Below are positions 57,101 to 63,639 of a DNA stretch of 64,000 nt, one piece after another. This DNA comes from Sitta carolinensis. Taxonomy: Eukaryota; Chordata; Aves; Passeriformes; Sittidae. Every line of letters starts with the position of its first letter. The first letter of the stretch is position 1. The notes beneath the pieces were generated by a model. It was not told the DNA's origin, did not search any database, and worked only from the letters and a program-made list of their open reading frames with translations. The stretch covers positions 10,601,501 through 10,665,500 of the forward strand of contig CM063298.1 in NCBI GenBank assembly GCA_032173965.1. Reading direction: 5' to 3'. The translations under genes and the position numbers were made by a program.

Positions 57101-60100
57101 CTCTGTGACAAAAGCTGTGGAACTTAATCCTTGCTTACACCACAGCTCTAGTCCTGCTCTGGATGGGTCCTCACAGCCCTTGGGGTGAGGAAGGGCTGTG
57201 GTCTATTCTTTACTGGGCTTTTTAATTTTAATTACTGAAGGTCGTTTTGAAGGTTACTCTTACCCTCCCGGCAGACTGAAAACAGATTCAATTATTCCAT
57301 AGTACTTCTGCACAGATTCCATTGGAAAGAAAAGGGCTTTTCCCCTGTTTTCCAAATCTTCCTTATTTTGTAGGTCAGGTCAAAGTACAAAATTTAAGAA
57401 TCAAATTACTGCTCAGCTTTTCTGCCCCTGTAGCTGCACTTTTCTCCATGGACTATTCCAGGAAGCTAAAGTAGGTAACACCAGCTCTGAGCTCCCTGTG
57501 ATGGCACATGGCATTTAAACTCTCCTCTCAGTGAGGACTTTGCCTGTGAAACACTAAATCCAGCAGGAATTGTGTTCCCAGCATTCTCTGGCTGCTGGCA
57601 GATTGTGCTCCAGCCCCACAGGTGACTCTGTCACAGCCTGGAGCTGCAACATGCTGAGCTCAGCTGCTCCTCAGTGGAGTTCAGTTTGGTTCCTCCTGTG
57701 TCACTGTGGTGAGTAACAAACGACACAATTCCTCGTTTAGAAAATGATCTGACTCCAATCTCTTATTCAAACAATTGACTCCTTTTATACCTTTTTGAAC
57801 AGGCCACTCATTGGTAGGGAGAGTGATACAACTCCTCACCTCCTTTGGCCAAAGCTGAGAGACATCAGGGAAAGTCCATCCCACAGAAAGAATCCAAAAC
57901 ATTAAACACTCACTAAAAAACCACTGGCACTGCTTATGTCAAGCCCTGTGAGAACAGGCCTTCCCAAACTAAAACAACAAGAAGAAACAGAACTTAGAAA
58001 CTCAGAAACAGCAGGCTTGGGAAGACCAGACCACACTCCTGTAGCTGGATTTCCACAAAACCCTCCCTGGGTGTGTGGGGAGAGGTGCTGCCCCAGCTTG
58101 GGCGAGCCCTGAGGCTGGCTTGGCTGGAGAGCTGAGCTGCTTGTCCCACTGCCTGCCAGCCCTCCTGGAGTGGGATCAGGAGTGCTCCTGGGCTGGCTGT
58201 GTCCCTCTGCAGGTGGAGGTGTGGCTCAGCTGCCTGCTGGATACGGTGAGGGCCACGGTGAGGGCCGGGATGGGCGCGGCGGTGGCGGCATACGAGGACA
58301 AGCCCAGGGACCAGTGGCTCTTTGACCACCCTGCCCAGGTACTGTCCCTGTCCTGCCCTTCCCTGCTCCCAGAGGGGTCTGGATGGGAATGTTTCAGAGG
58401 AAGGGGGAGTTCTCCTTTCTCCTGGACATCTGATGGATCCCCAGGCTGAGCTCCGTGTTCTGAGCAGAGCTCCAAGCAGGGTGCAGCTCGGGGTCGTGGG
58501 CAGCCCGGGGGTCACAGGAATGCCCTGTCCCCAGTGAGGGGAGAGAAGGAATTGAGGGGGCCTGATGAGAGGAAGGAGCCCCTTGGATGCTCCTCTGGCA
58601 GCCTCGTGGTCTGCAGCTCAGCCTCCCATGTGTTCAGAGATGAGGAAGAGGCTCCTTTAATGAGAAGGGGGCTCGTTTGCTGAGAAAGGGGCTTGTAATA
58701 AAGTCCTGGAATGTTCTGCCCGTGGAGGTGGTGGAGTCCCCATCCCTGGGTGTGTTTAAAACCAGCCTGGCTGTGGCACTGGGTGCCAGGGGCTGGGTGA
58801 GGGATTAGGGTTGGACTCAATGGTCCTGGAGGGCTCTGCCAACCTGGGCACTCTGGGGTTCTGTTTTCTGAGAAAGGAGCTAGTTTGCTGATGAGCAGCT
58901 GCTGGTTGTGCCCAGGATCCTGGGATGGCATTTCACTGGCTGTGGAATGGATCCCTGCTCTCCTGCCTGCTGTGATACCATATAACAAACCTTAATGTCA
59001 TGCCAGGGCTGCTTCCTCCCTGAGCTCCCCGTGGATCAGACACCCTCAGGTGTCAGGAAGCCCGGGTGCTGCCCTGCTGCTCAGCCACTCTGTTACTGTG
59101 ATGCAGATAGAAACACACAGCAACACACACAACAGGTGTTCAGGTAGAGAAGAAGAAAGGGAGAAGATTCTAGTTTATTGTTGACCTCGTATCTCTCAGT
59201 TTCTGGACAGTGAGCAGAGATTGGACAGAGCAGTTCCCACCTCTCCATCTCCACTGCTCACTTGAGAAGTCCATCAGGTGATATCTTTTACAAAGGAATG
59301 CAAACATGATTCTTGTTTATCTTACAATTCATGAGGACTGACTCCACTATAGTAAAACAAATCAGAAGGCTGATTTTCAGGGACAACACTCTGTTCCCCC
59401 AGGTGGCTCTTTGCTGCACCCAGATCTGGTGGACGGCTGAGGTGGGCATGGCCTTCTCCAGGATGAAGGAGGGCTACGAGAAGGCCATGAAGGAGTACCA
59501 CAAGAAGCAGGTGGCCCAGCTGAACACTCTGGTGACCCTGCTGCTGGGGCAGCTCTCCCAGGGCGACAGGCAGAAGATCATGACCATCTGCACCATCGAC
59601 GTGCACGCGCGGGACGTGGTGGCCAAGATGATAGCACAGAAGGTTGGTGTTTCCAGAGCCAAGGTGGGCATTGAAGGGGGGATCATGGAGTGACAGACCA
59701 AGGACAGGCACTCTGAGCACTGCTTTTTGGTTGTCCTGGGGCTGGAAAAGGATTGTTCTGCTTGACTAAACTGCGAGGAGAGCTTGTTAACATTTTATAA
59801 GAAGCTCAGAGCTACACACAGAGGCAGTGCAGAATGTAAAATATATAAAAGCTAGCCCTGGAGGCATTTCTGCCCTCCCTGGAGGCATGCTGCCCTCCCT
59901 GGAGGCATGCTGCCCTCTGTGGAGGCATGCTGCCCTCCCTGGAGGCATGCTGCCCTCTGTGGAGGCATGCTGCCCTCGGTGGAAGGATGCTGCCCTCCCT
60001 GGAGGCATGCTGCCCTCTGTGGAGGCATGCTGCCCTCGGTGGAAGGATGCTGCCCTCTGTGGAGGCATGCTGCCCTCGGTGGAAGGATGCTGCCCTCTGT

Positions 60101-62566
60101 GGAGGCATGCTGCCCTCTGTGGAGGTATGCTGCCCTCGGTGGAAGGATGCTGCCCTCTGTGGAGGCATGCTGCCCTCTGTGGAGGCATGCTGCCCTCTGT
60201 GGAGGCATGCTGCCCTCGGTGGAAGGATGCTGCCCTCTGTGGAGGCATGCTGCCCTCTGTGGAGGCATGCTGCCCTCTGTGGAGGCATGCTGCCCTCGGT
60301 GGAAGGATGCTGCCCTCTGTGGAGGCATGCTGCCCTCTGTGGAGGCATGCTGCCCTCGGTGGAAGGATGCTGCCCTCTGTGGAGGCATGCTGCCCTCTGT
60401 GGAGGCATGCTGCCCTCGGTGGAAGGATGCTGCCCTCTGTGGAGGCATGCTGCCCTCTGTGGAGGCATGCTGCCCTCTGTGGAGGCATGCTGCCCTCGGT
60501 GGAAGGATGCTGCCCTCCCTGGGGACATCCTGCCCTCCCTGCAGTCGTGCTGCCCTGTGACAGTGCCGGTGGCCCCTTGCAGGTGGCCAGTGGCCAGGCG
60601 TTCCTGTGGCTGTCGCAGCTGCGGCACCGCTGGTCGGACGAGGAGCGGCACTGCTGGGCTGACATCTGCGACGCCCACTTCCTCTACTGCTACGAGTACC
60701 TGGGCAACACCCCCCGGCTCGTCATCACCCCCCTGACCGACAGGTGAGGCCCTCACCTGCAGGTGCCACACTGATGCTGTGACATCGCAGACACAGCAGG
60801 GATGACAAAGTCAGAGCGAGAGGAGAAAGAGAGGTTTAGTATTTTTGATTTTAGCTTATTTACCTTTCACAGAAAGGGAGCACGCTGGAGGATAGAGGTT
60901 CAACCTCTTCAGTTCCACTGGTCTTAGGAAATGCCCATCAGTTGTCCCTCCTAACTGGAAGGAATGTCAGCAGTAATATTTCTAGAAAATCCTGAGAAAC
61001 TGACTCCCAAATATGTAAACAATCAGAAGGCTGGAAAGAACAGCAAAAGAACAGGGTGACACCACGGGCCAAGGAAGCTTCCACCTAATTGCAGTTGAAA
61101 TGTGGTGTAGTTTTTTTTTTCAGCACTGGTAACCTGCTAGACACCTGTGAATTGCCCGTGTCAGCTCTCCATGTGTTTACAAAGGGTTTACATATTCATA
61201 AAATCATTTGAGACACCTATTTATATTCATCACCTGTCCCAGCTTTGTACCAAAACGAGCTGAATGTTCATTACATTCTCTTTAAGCTCTCTCTTTAATT
61301 GGGTCAGTGGTCTTCTTGGTTTGGGTCAGTGGGTTCATGAAGAAGAAGTCAGAAGTCTTCCTCACTACTTTGTCACATTGTCAGGGCTTTGTGACCTCTT
61401 GGTCATGGCCCAGCTTGGCTCTGAGTATCACAAAGGCCAGGTGTATTTCTTGGTTCCTGATTTTTTACAATGCTATATATACTCCCTATTGCTTCTAAAA
61501 AACATAACTGAATCCAATGCATGACGTATTATCTTCACTCTATTTGTTTCTATTATACCCATATGTTAATAATTAAACCCTTAGTTTCTTCTTCTAATCC
61601 TCTTGTTAAGTTTTTAATCAAAATTTTATTGCTCCTAATTTGCTAGCCCCTGCTATATCCTTAATCAAAACATATTGCTTATATCTTGCTAGCTACGTTT
61701 TTGTGATTAAATAGAGAGCAAAATCTGAATTTTGCATGCCTTTGGGAAACTATTCCCCATGTGAAAAACGAGGTTCACTCTCCTGGTAAAATTTTAAAAG
61801 GTTTAATAAAGACAATAAGAGACATAGAAAATAAAGCAAAGGTTTAAAATGGCTGGGTACCTTGGGGCTCTGCCAAGAGCACACCAGTGTCTTGGAACCC
61901 CCCCTTTTTATCTTGTTCTTCATACATGGATTTATGTATATTTAAACTTTTCCAGGAACTGTTCTGCGTGGCCACTCCATGGGTCTGCCTTTTTAGAGCA
62001 TGCCTTCTTCAGTTTTAATTCTTCTATTATCATCTTTGCTTTGGGCTTTGGTCTCTTTTTCCCAGGTGGAGAATGCTGAGAGTCACTTGGGCTTTTTTTT
62101 GGAAATTATCTATTCAGGCAGTTAAAACACACTACACCTAAATTCCAAACTACAGCAAAAAACCCATTACACATCTATTCAAGCAGTTAAAACACACTAC
62201 ATCTAAATTCTAAAACTCCAGCAAAAAAACCCATTATACATACAACATTCATCTTAATTCTTGCAAAAAGCCAGCATTACAACATGCATTTATAACATCC
62301 CTCGTGCCCAGCTCTGTGACAAACATACCAACCTCTAACTTTAACTCACTGGAGAGTCTTTGCTGTGCAGCAGCATCACCCAGCTCAGCCTGTTTCCCCT
62401 CTTGTGCAGGTGTTACATCACCCTGACCCAGTCCCTGCACCTGACCATGAGTGGGGCTCCTGCTGGCCCTGCTGGCACTGGCAAGACTGAGACCACCAAG
62501 GACTTGGGCCGTGCCCTGGGCATGATGGTGTACGTGTTCAACTGCTCGGAGCAGATGGACTACAAG
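26655..62566 (+). CDS. DNAH9: DNAH9, axonemal outer-arm dynein heavy chain (5' part)
   Basis: Force-generating heavy chain of the outer dynein arm in motile cilia and flagella. Twenty-seven exons lie here (local numbering): 26655-27155, 28661-28857, 29482-29640, 30179-30309, 31396-31607, 31786-32020, 33044-33211, 34445-34561, 35443-35593, 36957-37071, 38186-38254, 40098-40224, 41738-41993, 42804-43045, 43962-44097, 45065-45261, 46020 or 46040-46413, 48869-49091, 51179-51345, 52043-52912, 53651-53781, 54724-54850, 56853-57005, 58213-58338, 59403-59642, 60583-60743, 62410-62566. About 1,914 codons of an expected ~4,500: tail, linker and start of AAA1. The rest lies right of the window. DNAH9 is preferred over DNAH11 or DNAH17 from similarity and its known regional link with ELAC2; those paralogues are the alternatives. 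Confidence 0.92.
27290..27410 (+). mobile_element. short CR1 LINE 3' fragment in DNAH9 intron 1
   Basis: A short stretch with the CR1 3' pattern (GGGTTGGACAAGATGAACG through CCAAACCGTTCTGTGGTTCC). Truncated and diverged. Confidence 0.5.
27411..28399. other. DNAH9 intron 1 middle, nothing recognised
   Basis: Ordinary non-coding sequence; no feature is supported. Confidence 0.4.
28400..28650 (-). mobile_element. CR1 LINE fragment ending at DNAH9 exon 2
   Basis: A CR1 3' region in reverse complement (CATAATCACAGTGTATTTTG, then GGGCCTTAAAGCCCATGCAG). It runs to within about 10 bp of the acceptor of exon 2, so the polypyrimidine tract of this acceptor (CTTCCATGACTCCTGCTGTAG region) lies at the repeat edge. 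Confidence 0.7.
28661..38254 (+). CDS. DNAH9: DNAH9 exons 2-11: N-terminal tail (DHC_N1)
   Basis: These ten exons encode the first half of the tail that binds intermediate chains and the partner heavy chain. Strings typical of the family are [13 protein letters not shown] (exon 2), [14 protein letters not shown] across exons 3-4, [15 protein letters not shown] (exon 5), [15 protein letters not shown] (exon 6), [20 protein letters not shown] (exon 8), [15 protein letters not shown] (exon 9) and [18 protein letters not shown] (exon 10). Exon 3 has a weak donor (AG|GTGCTG). Exon 6 (31786-32020) has one extra T near 31861-31862: the frame hits TGA directly after VQTVL, while [20 protein letters not shown] continues one base later. 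Confidence 0.9.
29145..29340 (-). mobile_element. CR1 LINE fragment in DNAH9 intron 2
   Basis: A reverse-complement CR1 segment (GGCTGCTCCCAGCCCTGTCC to CTTATCTTGTCTCTAACTGC) resembling the copies at 28400 and 47995. Confidence 0.65.
30485..30830 (+). mobile_element. CR1 LINE 3' end in DNAH9 intron 4
   Basis: Plus-oriented CR1 3' end including the GATTAGATATTGGGAAGAAA segment. It ends in the diagnostic CCAAACCATTCCATGATTCT tail with ATTCTATG-type terminal repeat. Confidence 0.85.
30831..31395. other. DNAH9 intron 4 right part, nothing recognised
   Basis: A short AT-rich patch of AATTAATT strings (about 30900-30945) follows the CR1 tail. The rest is ordinary intron. Confidence 0.4.
32289..32915 (-). 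mobile_element. solo-LTR-like element, family A copy 2, in DNAH9 intron 6
   Basis: A 627 bp TG...CA unit nearly identical to 7238-7869 and in the same orientation, antisense to DNAH9. Read on minus, the AATAAA near its 3' end is kept. No clear target duplication. Confidence 0.65.
33430..33930 (+). mobile_element. CR1 LINE 3' end in DNAH9 intron 7
   Basis: Plus-oriented CR1 with the GTGCTGGAATGTTCTGCCTG segment and the tail GAGGGCTCTGCCAACCTGGG followed by GATTCTGGGATTC repeats. Closely similar to the copies at 35915, 42130 and 58690, so these belong to one subfamily. Confidence 0.8.
33965..34130 (-). mobile_element. short CR1 LINE fragment in DNAH9 intron 7
   Basis: A reverse-complement CR1 piece with the usual GTCCAGGGACAGTGACTCCA and GGGCAGATAATTCCAGTGCC segments. 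Confidence 0.6.
34767..34990 (-). mobile_element. truncated family A LTR in DNAH9 intron 8
   Basis: About 220 bp matching part of the family A elements (from TGTGCTTTTTTGAGATTTAT to CATTCAGATTTGTAAA), with more substitutions than copies 1 and 2 show between themselves. It is an older or incomplete copy. Confidence 0.65.
35160..35300 (+). mobile_element. short CR1-like 3' fragment in DNAH9 intron 8
   Basis: Contains GAGATGGTTTAGTGGTGGCA and a following TTGATCTTGGAGTCCTTTTC segment, a CR1 3' pattern in plus orientation. Truncated. Confidence 0.5.
35915..36180 (+). mobile_element. CR1 LINE 3' end in DNAH9 intron 9
   Basis: Plus-oriented CR1 3' region with GTGCTGGAATGTTCTGCCTG and GAGGGCTCTGCCAACCTGGG. 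Its terminal ATTCTGGG-type repeat does not stop but continues into the minisatellite at 36180-36935. Confidence 0.8.
36180..36935. repeat. minisatellite grown from a CR1 tail, DNAH9 intron 9
   Basis: The left part repeats GATTCTGGGATTCCAACCTG. The right part changes to about 29 bp units combining CTCTGTGGCTCTGGGATG and CCAGCTGGTGC or CCAGCCTGGTG. The array ends about 20 bp before the acceptor of exon 10. Long ORFs on both strands are artefacts. Confidence 0.92.
37072..37589. other. DNAH9 intron 10 left part, nothing recognised
   Basis: Ordinary intron sequence before the AT-rich block. Confidence 0.4.
37590..37810. repeat. AT-rich simple sequence in DNAH9 intron 10
   Basis: About 220 bp of TA-rich sequence with TATATA and ATACAATATAC runs. 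Further short TATACATAATTATTGTATGG-type repeats lie near 38080-38160, just before exon 11. Confidence 0.85.
38380..38830. repeat. AT-rich low-complexity tract in DNAH9 intron 11
   Basis: Several hundred bases of A/T with repeated TTTAATTTTATAATTAGTTA units (about 38500-38610) and TATATA strings. A strong compositional outlier in this GC-rich region. Confidence 0.85.
38831..40097. other. DNAH9 intron 11 right part, nothing recognised
   Basis: Mixed non-coding sequence, no gene or RNA. It may include old repeat material. Confidence 0.4.
40098..45261 (+). CDS. DNAH9: DNAH9 exons 12-16: tail
   Basis: Five intact tail exons with agreeing phases. Family strings are [20 protein letters not shown] (exon 12), [20 protein letters not shown] (exon 13), [20 protein letters not shown] (exon 14), [13 protein letters not shown] (exon 15) and [20 protein letters not shown] with [15 protein letters not shown] (exon 16). 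Exon 13 directly follows the inverted family D LTR (41115-41702), with only 35 bp between LTR end and exon. Exon 16 is followed by the long pyrimidine tract. Confidence 0.92.
40225..41114. other. DNAH9 intron 12 left part
   Basis: Contains a short threefold repeat of CTGCTCTGCCTAAATA-type units near 40372-40432. Otherwise nothing is recognised. Confidence 0.45.
41115..41702 (-). mobile_element. solo-LTR-like element, family D copy 2, in DNAH9 intron 12
   Basis: Reverse complement of the element at 24075-24667, about the same length, with its TATA and AATAAA signals on the minus strand. It ends 35 bp before exon 13. Flanking bases give no convincing target duplication. Confidence 0.75.
42130..42540 (+). 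mobile_element. CR1 LINE 3' end in DNAH9 intron 13
   Basis: Plus-oriented CR1 with the same subfamily segments as 33430 and 35915. It ends CCAACCTGGGAATTCTGGGA near 42530. Confidence 0.8.
43046..43961. other. DNAH9 intron 14, nothing recognised
   Basis: Ordinary non-coding sequence; no feature is supported. Confidence 0.4.
44098..45064. other. DNAH9 intron 15, nothing recognised
   Basis: Ordinary non-coding sequence; no feature is supported. Confidence 0.4.
45345..46015. repeat. ~670 bp pure pyrimidine tract at DNAH9 exon 17
   Basis: Almost uninterrupted C/T on the plus strand (purines are very rare), made of CTTCTCCCTTCTCC and CTTTCTTTCTC variants. It runs to within a few bases of the GTGCAG acceptor of exon 17. 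The complementary purine strand and local mirror symmetry make triplex (H-DNA) formation plausible. It leaves all frames open and yields long false ORFs. Such tracts are hard to sequence and assemble. Confidence 0.95.
46020..46413 (+). CDS. DNAH9: DNAH9 exon 17, GC-rich and diverged, acceptor uncertain
   Basis: The frame that matches the family reads [20 protein letters not shown], then [56 protein letters not shown] and [17 protein letters not shown]. The obvious acceptor GTGCAG gives an exon starting at 46020, but from exon 16 (phase 0) that start reads the wrong frame. Using the next AG (CCCGAG, exon from 46040) restores the phase exactly but drops about seven conserved residues. A one-base deletion near 46025 would be the other solution. 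GC content is extreme and the first half is unusually diverged, with many Ala, Arg and Gly substitutions. Confidence 0.7.
46480..46720 (-). mobile_element. CR1 LINE 3' fragment in DNAH9 intron 17
   Basis: A reverse-complement CR1 with AGTTAGAGAATCAGACCCTG and GGGATCCACGGGACCGGCCA segments. Adjoins the following minisatellite. Confidence 0.65.
46725..47015. repeat. ~30 bp minisatellite in DNAH9 intron 17
   Basis: Repeats of GGGGACAGTGACATCCCTGG followed by GACAGCCCCT or GACGGCCCCT or TACCCCTGGGAATGG variants. Confidence 0.9.
47020..47990. other. DNAH9 intron 17 middle, nothing recognised
   Basis: Non-coding, no identified feature. Confidence 0.4.
47995..48325 (-). mobile_element. CR1 LINE 3' fragment in DNAH9 intron 17
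   Basis: A reverse-complement CR1 starting CACAGGGTTTGGGTTGGAAG. The next element, a family B LTR, begins a few bases beyond. Confidence 0.8.
48328..48798 (-). mobile_element. solo LTR, family B copy 2, in DNAH9 intron 17
   Basis: Inverted relative of 10686-11182, about 470 bp, with TGAG on both flanks (TGAG|TGTGAAAA and CTAACT|TGAGG), a likely 4-5 bp target duplication. On minus it has a TTATAAAAAG TATA box (near 48460 on plus). It ends about 70 bp before exon 18. Confidence 0.75.
48869..51345 (+). CDS. DNAH9: DNAH9 exons 18-19: tail to linker transition
   Basis: Exon 18 (48869-49091) encodes [20 protein letters not shown] and [20 protein letters not shown], with [14 protein letters not shown]. 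Exon 19 (51179-51345) encodes [20 protein letters not shown] and [20 protein letters not shown], ending in AREAPF. This is the start of the DHC_N2 or linker region, the lever that swings during the power stroke. The acceptor and first 24 bases of exon 19 are also present in an imperfect tandem copy about 262 bp upstream. Confidence 0.92.
49195..49500. mobile_element. unassigned interspersed repeat, family E copy 1
   Basis: About 300 bp closely matching 59110-59395, including GCTGACCTCGTATCTCTCAG and GAATGCAAACATGATCCTTG. Shared extent and divergence suggest a dispersed element, perhaps an LTR, but no terminal structure was proven. Confidence 0.6.
49501..50554. other. DNAH9 intron 18 middle, nothing recognised
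   Basis: Non-coding, no identified feature. Confidence 0.4.
50555..50770 (-). mobile_element. CR1 LINE 3' fragment in DNAH9 intron 18
   Basis: A reverse-complement CR1 (GTCAAGGTTGGAAAGGACCT, CCATGTCCCCAGGTGCCACA). Its right-hand part is included in the tandem duplication that follows. Confidence 0.75.
50685..51202 (+). repeat. tandem duplication of exon 19 acceptor region
   Basis: Two units of about 257 bp, 50685-50940 and 50946-51202, offset 261-262 bp and roughly 90% alike. Each has CR1-derived sequence, the intron end, the CCACAG acceptor and the first 24 bases of DNAH9 exon 19. The upstream unit is a decoy exon start (50917-50940). If used it reads [10 protein letters not shown] and then TGA at 50947-50949. 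The second unit joins the real exon. Confidence 0.9.
51346..52042. other. DNAH9 intron 19
   Basis: Around 51640-51810 lies a stretch resembling 59750-59850 (GATTGTTCTGTCTGACCAAA and GAGTTCAGAGCTATGCACCG), probably an old dispersed element. Nothing else is recognised. Confidence 0.4.
52043..52912 (+). CDS. DNAH9: DNAH9 exon 20: large linker exon with -1 frameshift
   Basis: An 870 bp exon, continuous where mammals have more introns. It reads [20 protein letters not shown] at the start, then [40 protein letters not shown] and [14 protein letters not shown]. There a base is missing in the run TGGGGCAG (52455-52462), so the frame goes to AGC TGA. One frame over, the protein continues [60 protein letters not shown] and [20 protein letters not shown]. 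Adding one base also restores the exit phase expected by exon 21, so this is a true single-base discrepancy and not an intron. Confidence 0.9.
52913..53650. other. DNAH9 intron 20
   Basis: A CR1-like stretch in reverse complement may be present about 53090-53290 (CTGTGGCCCCTCCAGGTCCC, GTGGTGCCCAAAGTGCCCAG). The rest is unassigned. Confidence 0.4.
53651..60743 (+). CDS. DNAH9: DNAH9 exons 21-26: linker
   Basis: Six intact, highly conserved exons. Family strings are [20 protein letters not shown] (exon 21), [20 protein letters not shown] with [10 protein letters not shown] (exon 22), [20 protein letters not shown] (exon 23), [14 protein letters not shown] (exon 24), [20 protein letters not shown] with AKMIAQK (exon 25) and [12 protein letters not shown] with [18 protein letters not shown] (exon 26). 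Conservation is far higher than in the tail exons, as usual for dyneins. Exon 25 has the donor GTTGGT, acceptable but not consensus. Exon 26 directly follows a 20 bp minisatellite. Confidence 0.95.
53782..54723. other. DNAH9 intron 21
   Basis: A short plus-oriented CR1 tail lies near 53945-54020 (GGCTTTAAGGTCCCTCCCAA). The rest is unassigned. Confidence 0.4.
54851..56852. other. DNAH9 intron 22, largely unassigned
   Basis: A 2 kb intron with no gene or RNA. Its only clear landmark is the 63 bp triplicate at 55581-55765. Confidence 0.4.
55581..55765. repeat. three copies of a ~63 bp unit in DNAH9 intron 22
   Basis: Three tandem units, each with CCAGGGATCAGAGCCCTCTG, GGGCAGAGCTCAGAGGATTT and CAGTCCCAGTCCC segments. 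The third has GCACAGAGCTCAGGGGATTT. Confidence 0.9.
57006..58212. other. DNAH9 intron 23, nothing recognised
   Basis: Non-coding. An AT-richer part near 57680-57980 resembles LTR material but was not matched to another copy here. Confidence 0.35.
58690..58865 (+). mobile_element. CR1 LINE 3' end in DNAH9 intron 24
   Basis: Plus-oriented CR1 3' end of the same subfamily (GTCCTGGAATGTTCTGCCCG, GAGGGCTCTGCCAACCTGGG). Confidence 0.8.
59110..59395. mobile_element. unassigned interspersed repeat, family E copy 2
   Basis: Matches 49195-49500 in the same orientation. It ends GATTTTCAGGGACAACAC, only 8 bases before the acceptor of exon 25, so the acceptor lies at the repeat edge. Confidence 0.6.
59855..60540. 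repeat. 20 bp minisatellite in DNAH9 intron 25
   Basis: About 34 units of 20 bp alternating two main types, GGAGGCATGCTGCCCTCTGT and GGAAGGATGCTGCCCTCTGT/CGGT. They recur in longer groups of three or four units, so higher-order repeats are present. The array ends about 42 bp before exon 26. All six frames remain open. Confidence 0.96.
60744..61759. other. DNAH9 intron 26 left part, unassigned
   Basis: An AT-rich non-coding stretch, especially 61490-61700. It may be a retroelement remnant, but no second copy is present in the window. Confidence 0.4.
61760..62297 (-). mobile_element. solo LTR, family B copy 3, in DNAH9 intron 26
   Basis: A 538 bp TG...CA unit, an inverted relative of 10686-11182 and same orientation as 48328-48798. 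It contains an extra internal duplication of a GCAGTTAAAACACACTACA segment (about 62118 and 62181). Ends about 112 bp before the AAA1 exon. Confidence 0.7.
62410..62566 (+). CDS. DNAH9: DNAH9 exon 27: AAA1 Walker A
   Basis: Encodes [20 protein letters not shown] followed by [20 protein letters not shown] and [20 protein letters not shown] is the P-loop of AAA1, the main ATP-hydrolysing site of dynein. Walker B, AAA2-6, the stalk and the microtubule-binding domain are encoded by exons beyond the window. Donor is AAG|GTACTG, phase 0. Confidence 0.97.
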
Positions 62567-62666
62567 GTACTGCAGGCTGGGTTTCAGGCCTGGAGGTTCT
62601 GAATTTCTAAAAGCTCCGCTTTTCCTGATGTTTTGGGTTGCTGAAACTGCTTTCCCAAACAAAACA

Positions 62667-62960
62667 ACAAAACATCAGGGTTGTTTCTGTAACGATATTC
62701 GTGTTTGGAATTGTTTCTGTGAGAAAGAGTTTCTTTTGATGTCCTGGTTTGACCAGTGTGGGTGAAAGAGTTGTCTTTTGTTCACCAATCTGTGGGAAAA
62801 TGTATAAAAAAAGAAGGATCCCTAATAATGAACAGGGTCAGATTCATTTCTCCAAAACTTTAGAGAAATTCCACAAAGAGTTTCGTGATCCCTAATAATG
62901 AACAGGGTCAGATTAATTTCTCCAAAACTTTAGAGGAATTCCACAGAGTTTCATGTCGTG
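62667..62960 (+). mobile_element. diverged family C LTR with internal 70 bp duplication
   Basis: Resembles 11786-12072 and 63117-63415 (GATGTCCTGGTTTGACCAGT, a TATA-like ATGTATAAAAAAAG, CCTAATAATG). A segment of about 70 bp starting GATCCCTAATAATGAACAGG occurs twice in tandem (about 62817 and 62887). Confidence 0.55.
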
Positions 62961-63116
62961 TGTTATTCACCACAGTGACAGGGTGGGAGTTACCCTGCTG
63001 GGCTTGCTCTGCCCCATCCCCTCTCCTCACATCCCTGCTGCCACCCTTCCTGCCAAACTGCTTTTTCTCCTCCTTTTGGTCTCTGAGACTTGCACAGGGC
63101 TCTTGAGGAGGAAGAG

Positions 63117-63415
63117 TGTAGTCTGGTTTCAGGCCTGATGTTTTGGTTTTCTGATGTTCTTTCCTAGGGAAGTGTGGTAAACACGAGGGAATGGTTCTGA
63201 AATAATATCTGTGTTGTTCATTCCTTCTGAAAGGAGGGATTTCTTCTTGATGTCCCTCTGGTTTGATCAATGTGACTGAAGAGGTTTGCCTTTCTTTCAC
63301 CAATCACATTGGGCTGTGTAAAATTGTATATAAGGGAGAACCATCCCTAATAAAAGAGTAATTTCTTAGCCTGCTTAAAAATCACAGAGTCTGTGTCGTG
63401 TTATCTGAACACAGC
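63117..63415 (+). mobile_element. LTR-like element, family C copy 2, in DNAH9 intron 27
   Basis: Closely matches 11786-12072, with a better TATA (GTATATAAGG near 63327) and a CCTAATAAAAGAG signal. Boundaries are approximate. Confidence 0.65.
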
Positions 63416-63639
63416 AGCAGAAGAGAGCTGAGCTGTGCTCTCTACCCTGCTCCACCTTTCCCTTCCCTTCTGGAGTTAGGTTCCACAGGAAATCCTTCAC
63501 AAATTCTGGCCTGTTCAGTCGAGAGCAAGGCTGTGCTGATCCATTCCCTCTCTGCAGATCCACAGGCTGCCTGTCCCAGGCTTGGGGAGAGACTCTCCTG
63601 CTTCCTCAGGATCCTCTCCTGGGATACGGCCAGTGCTAG

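Noticed and set aside
59855..60540. CRISPR-like array of repeats and spacers
   Set aside because: The 20 bp units are contiguous without unique spacers, in a vertebrate intron: a minisatellite.
59787..60771. Open frames of 200-320 codons over the 20 bp array on both strands
   Set aside because: Unit lengths avoid stops in all frames. The only real coding part is exon 26 at 60583-60743.
12793..62566. ELAC2 and DNAH9 as pseudogenes because of frame breaks
   Set aside because: Splice sites, phases, catalytic motifs and conservation are intact except for isolated single-base events, which fits sequencing error better than decay.
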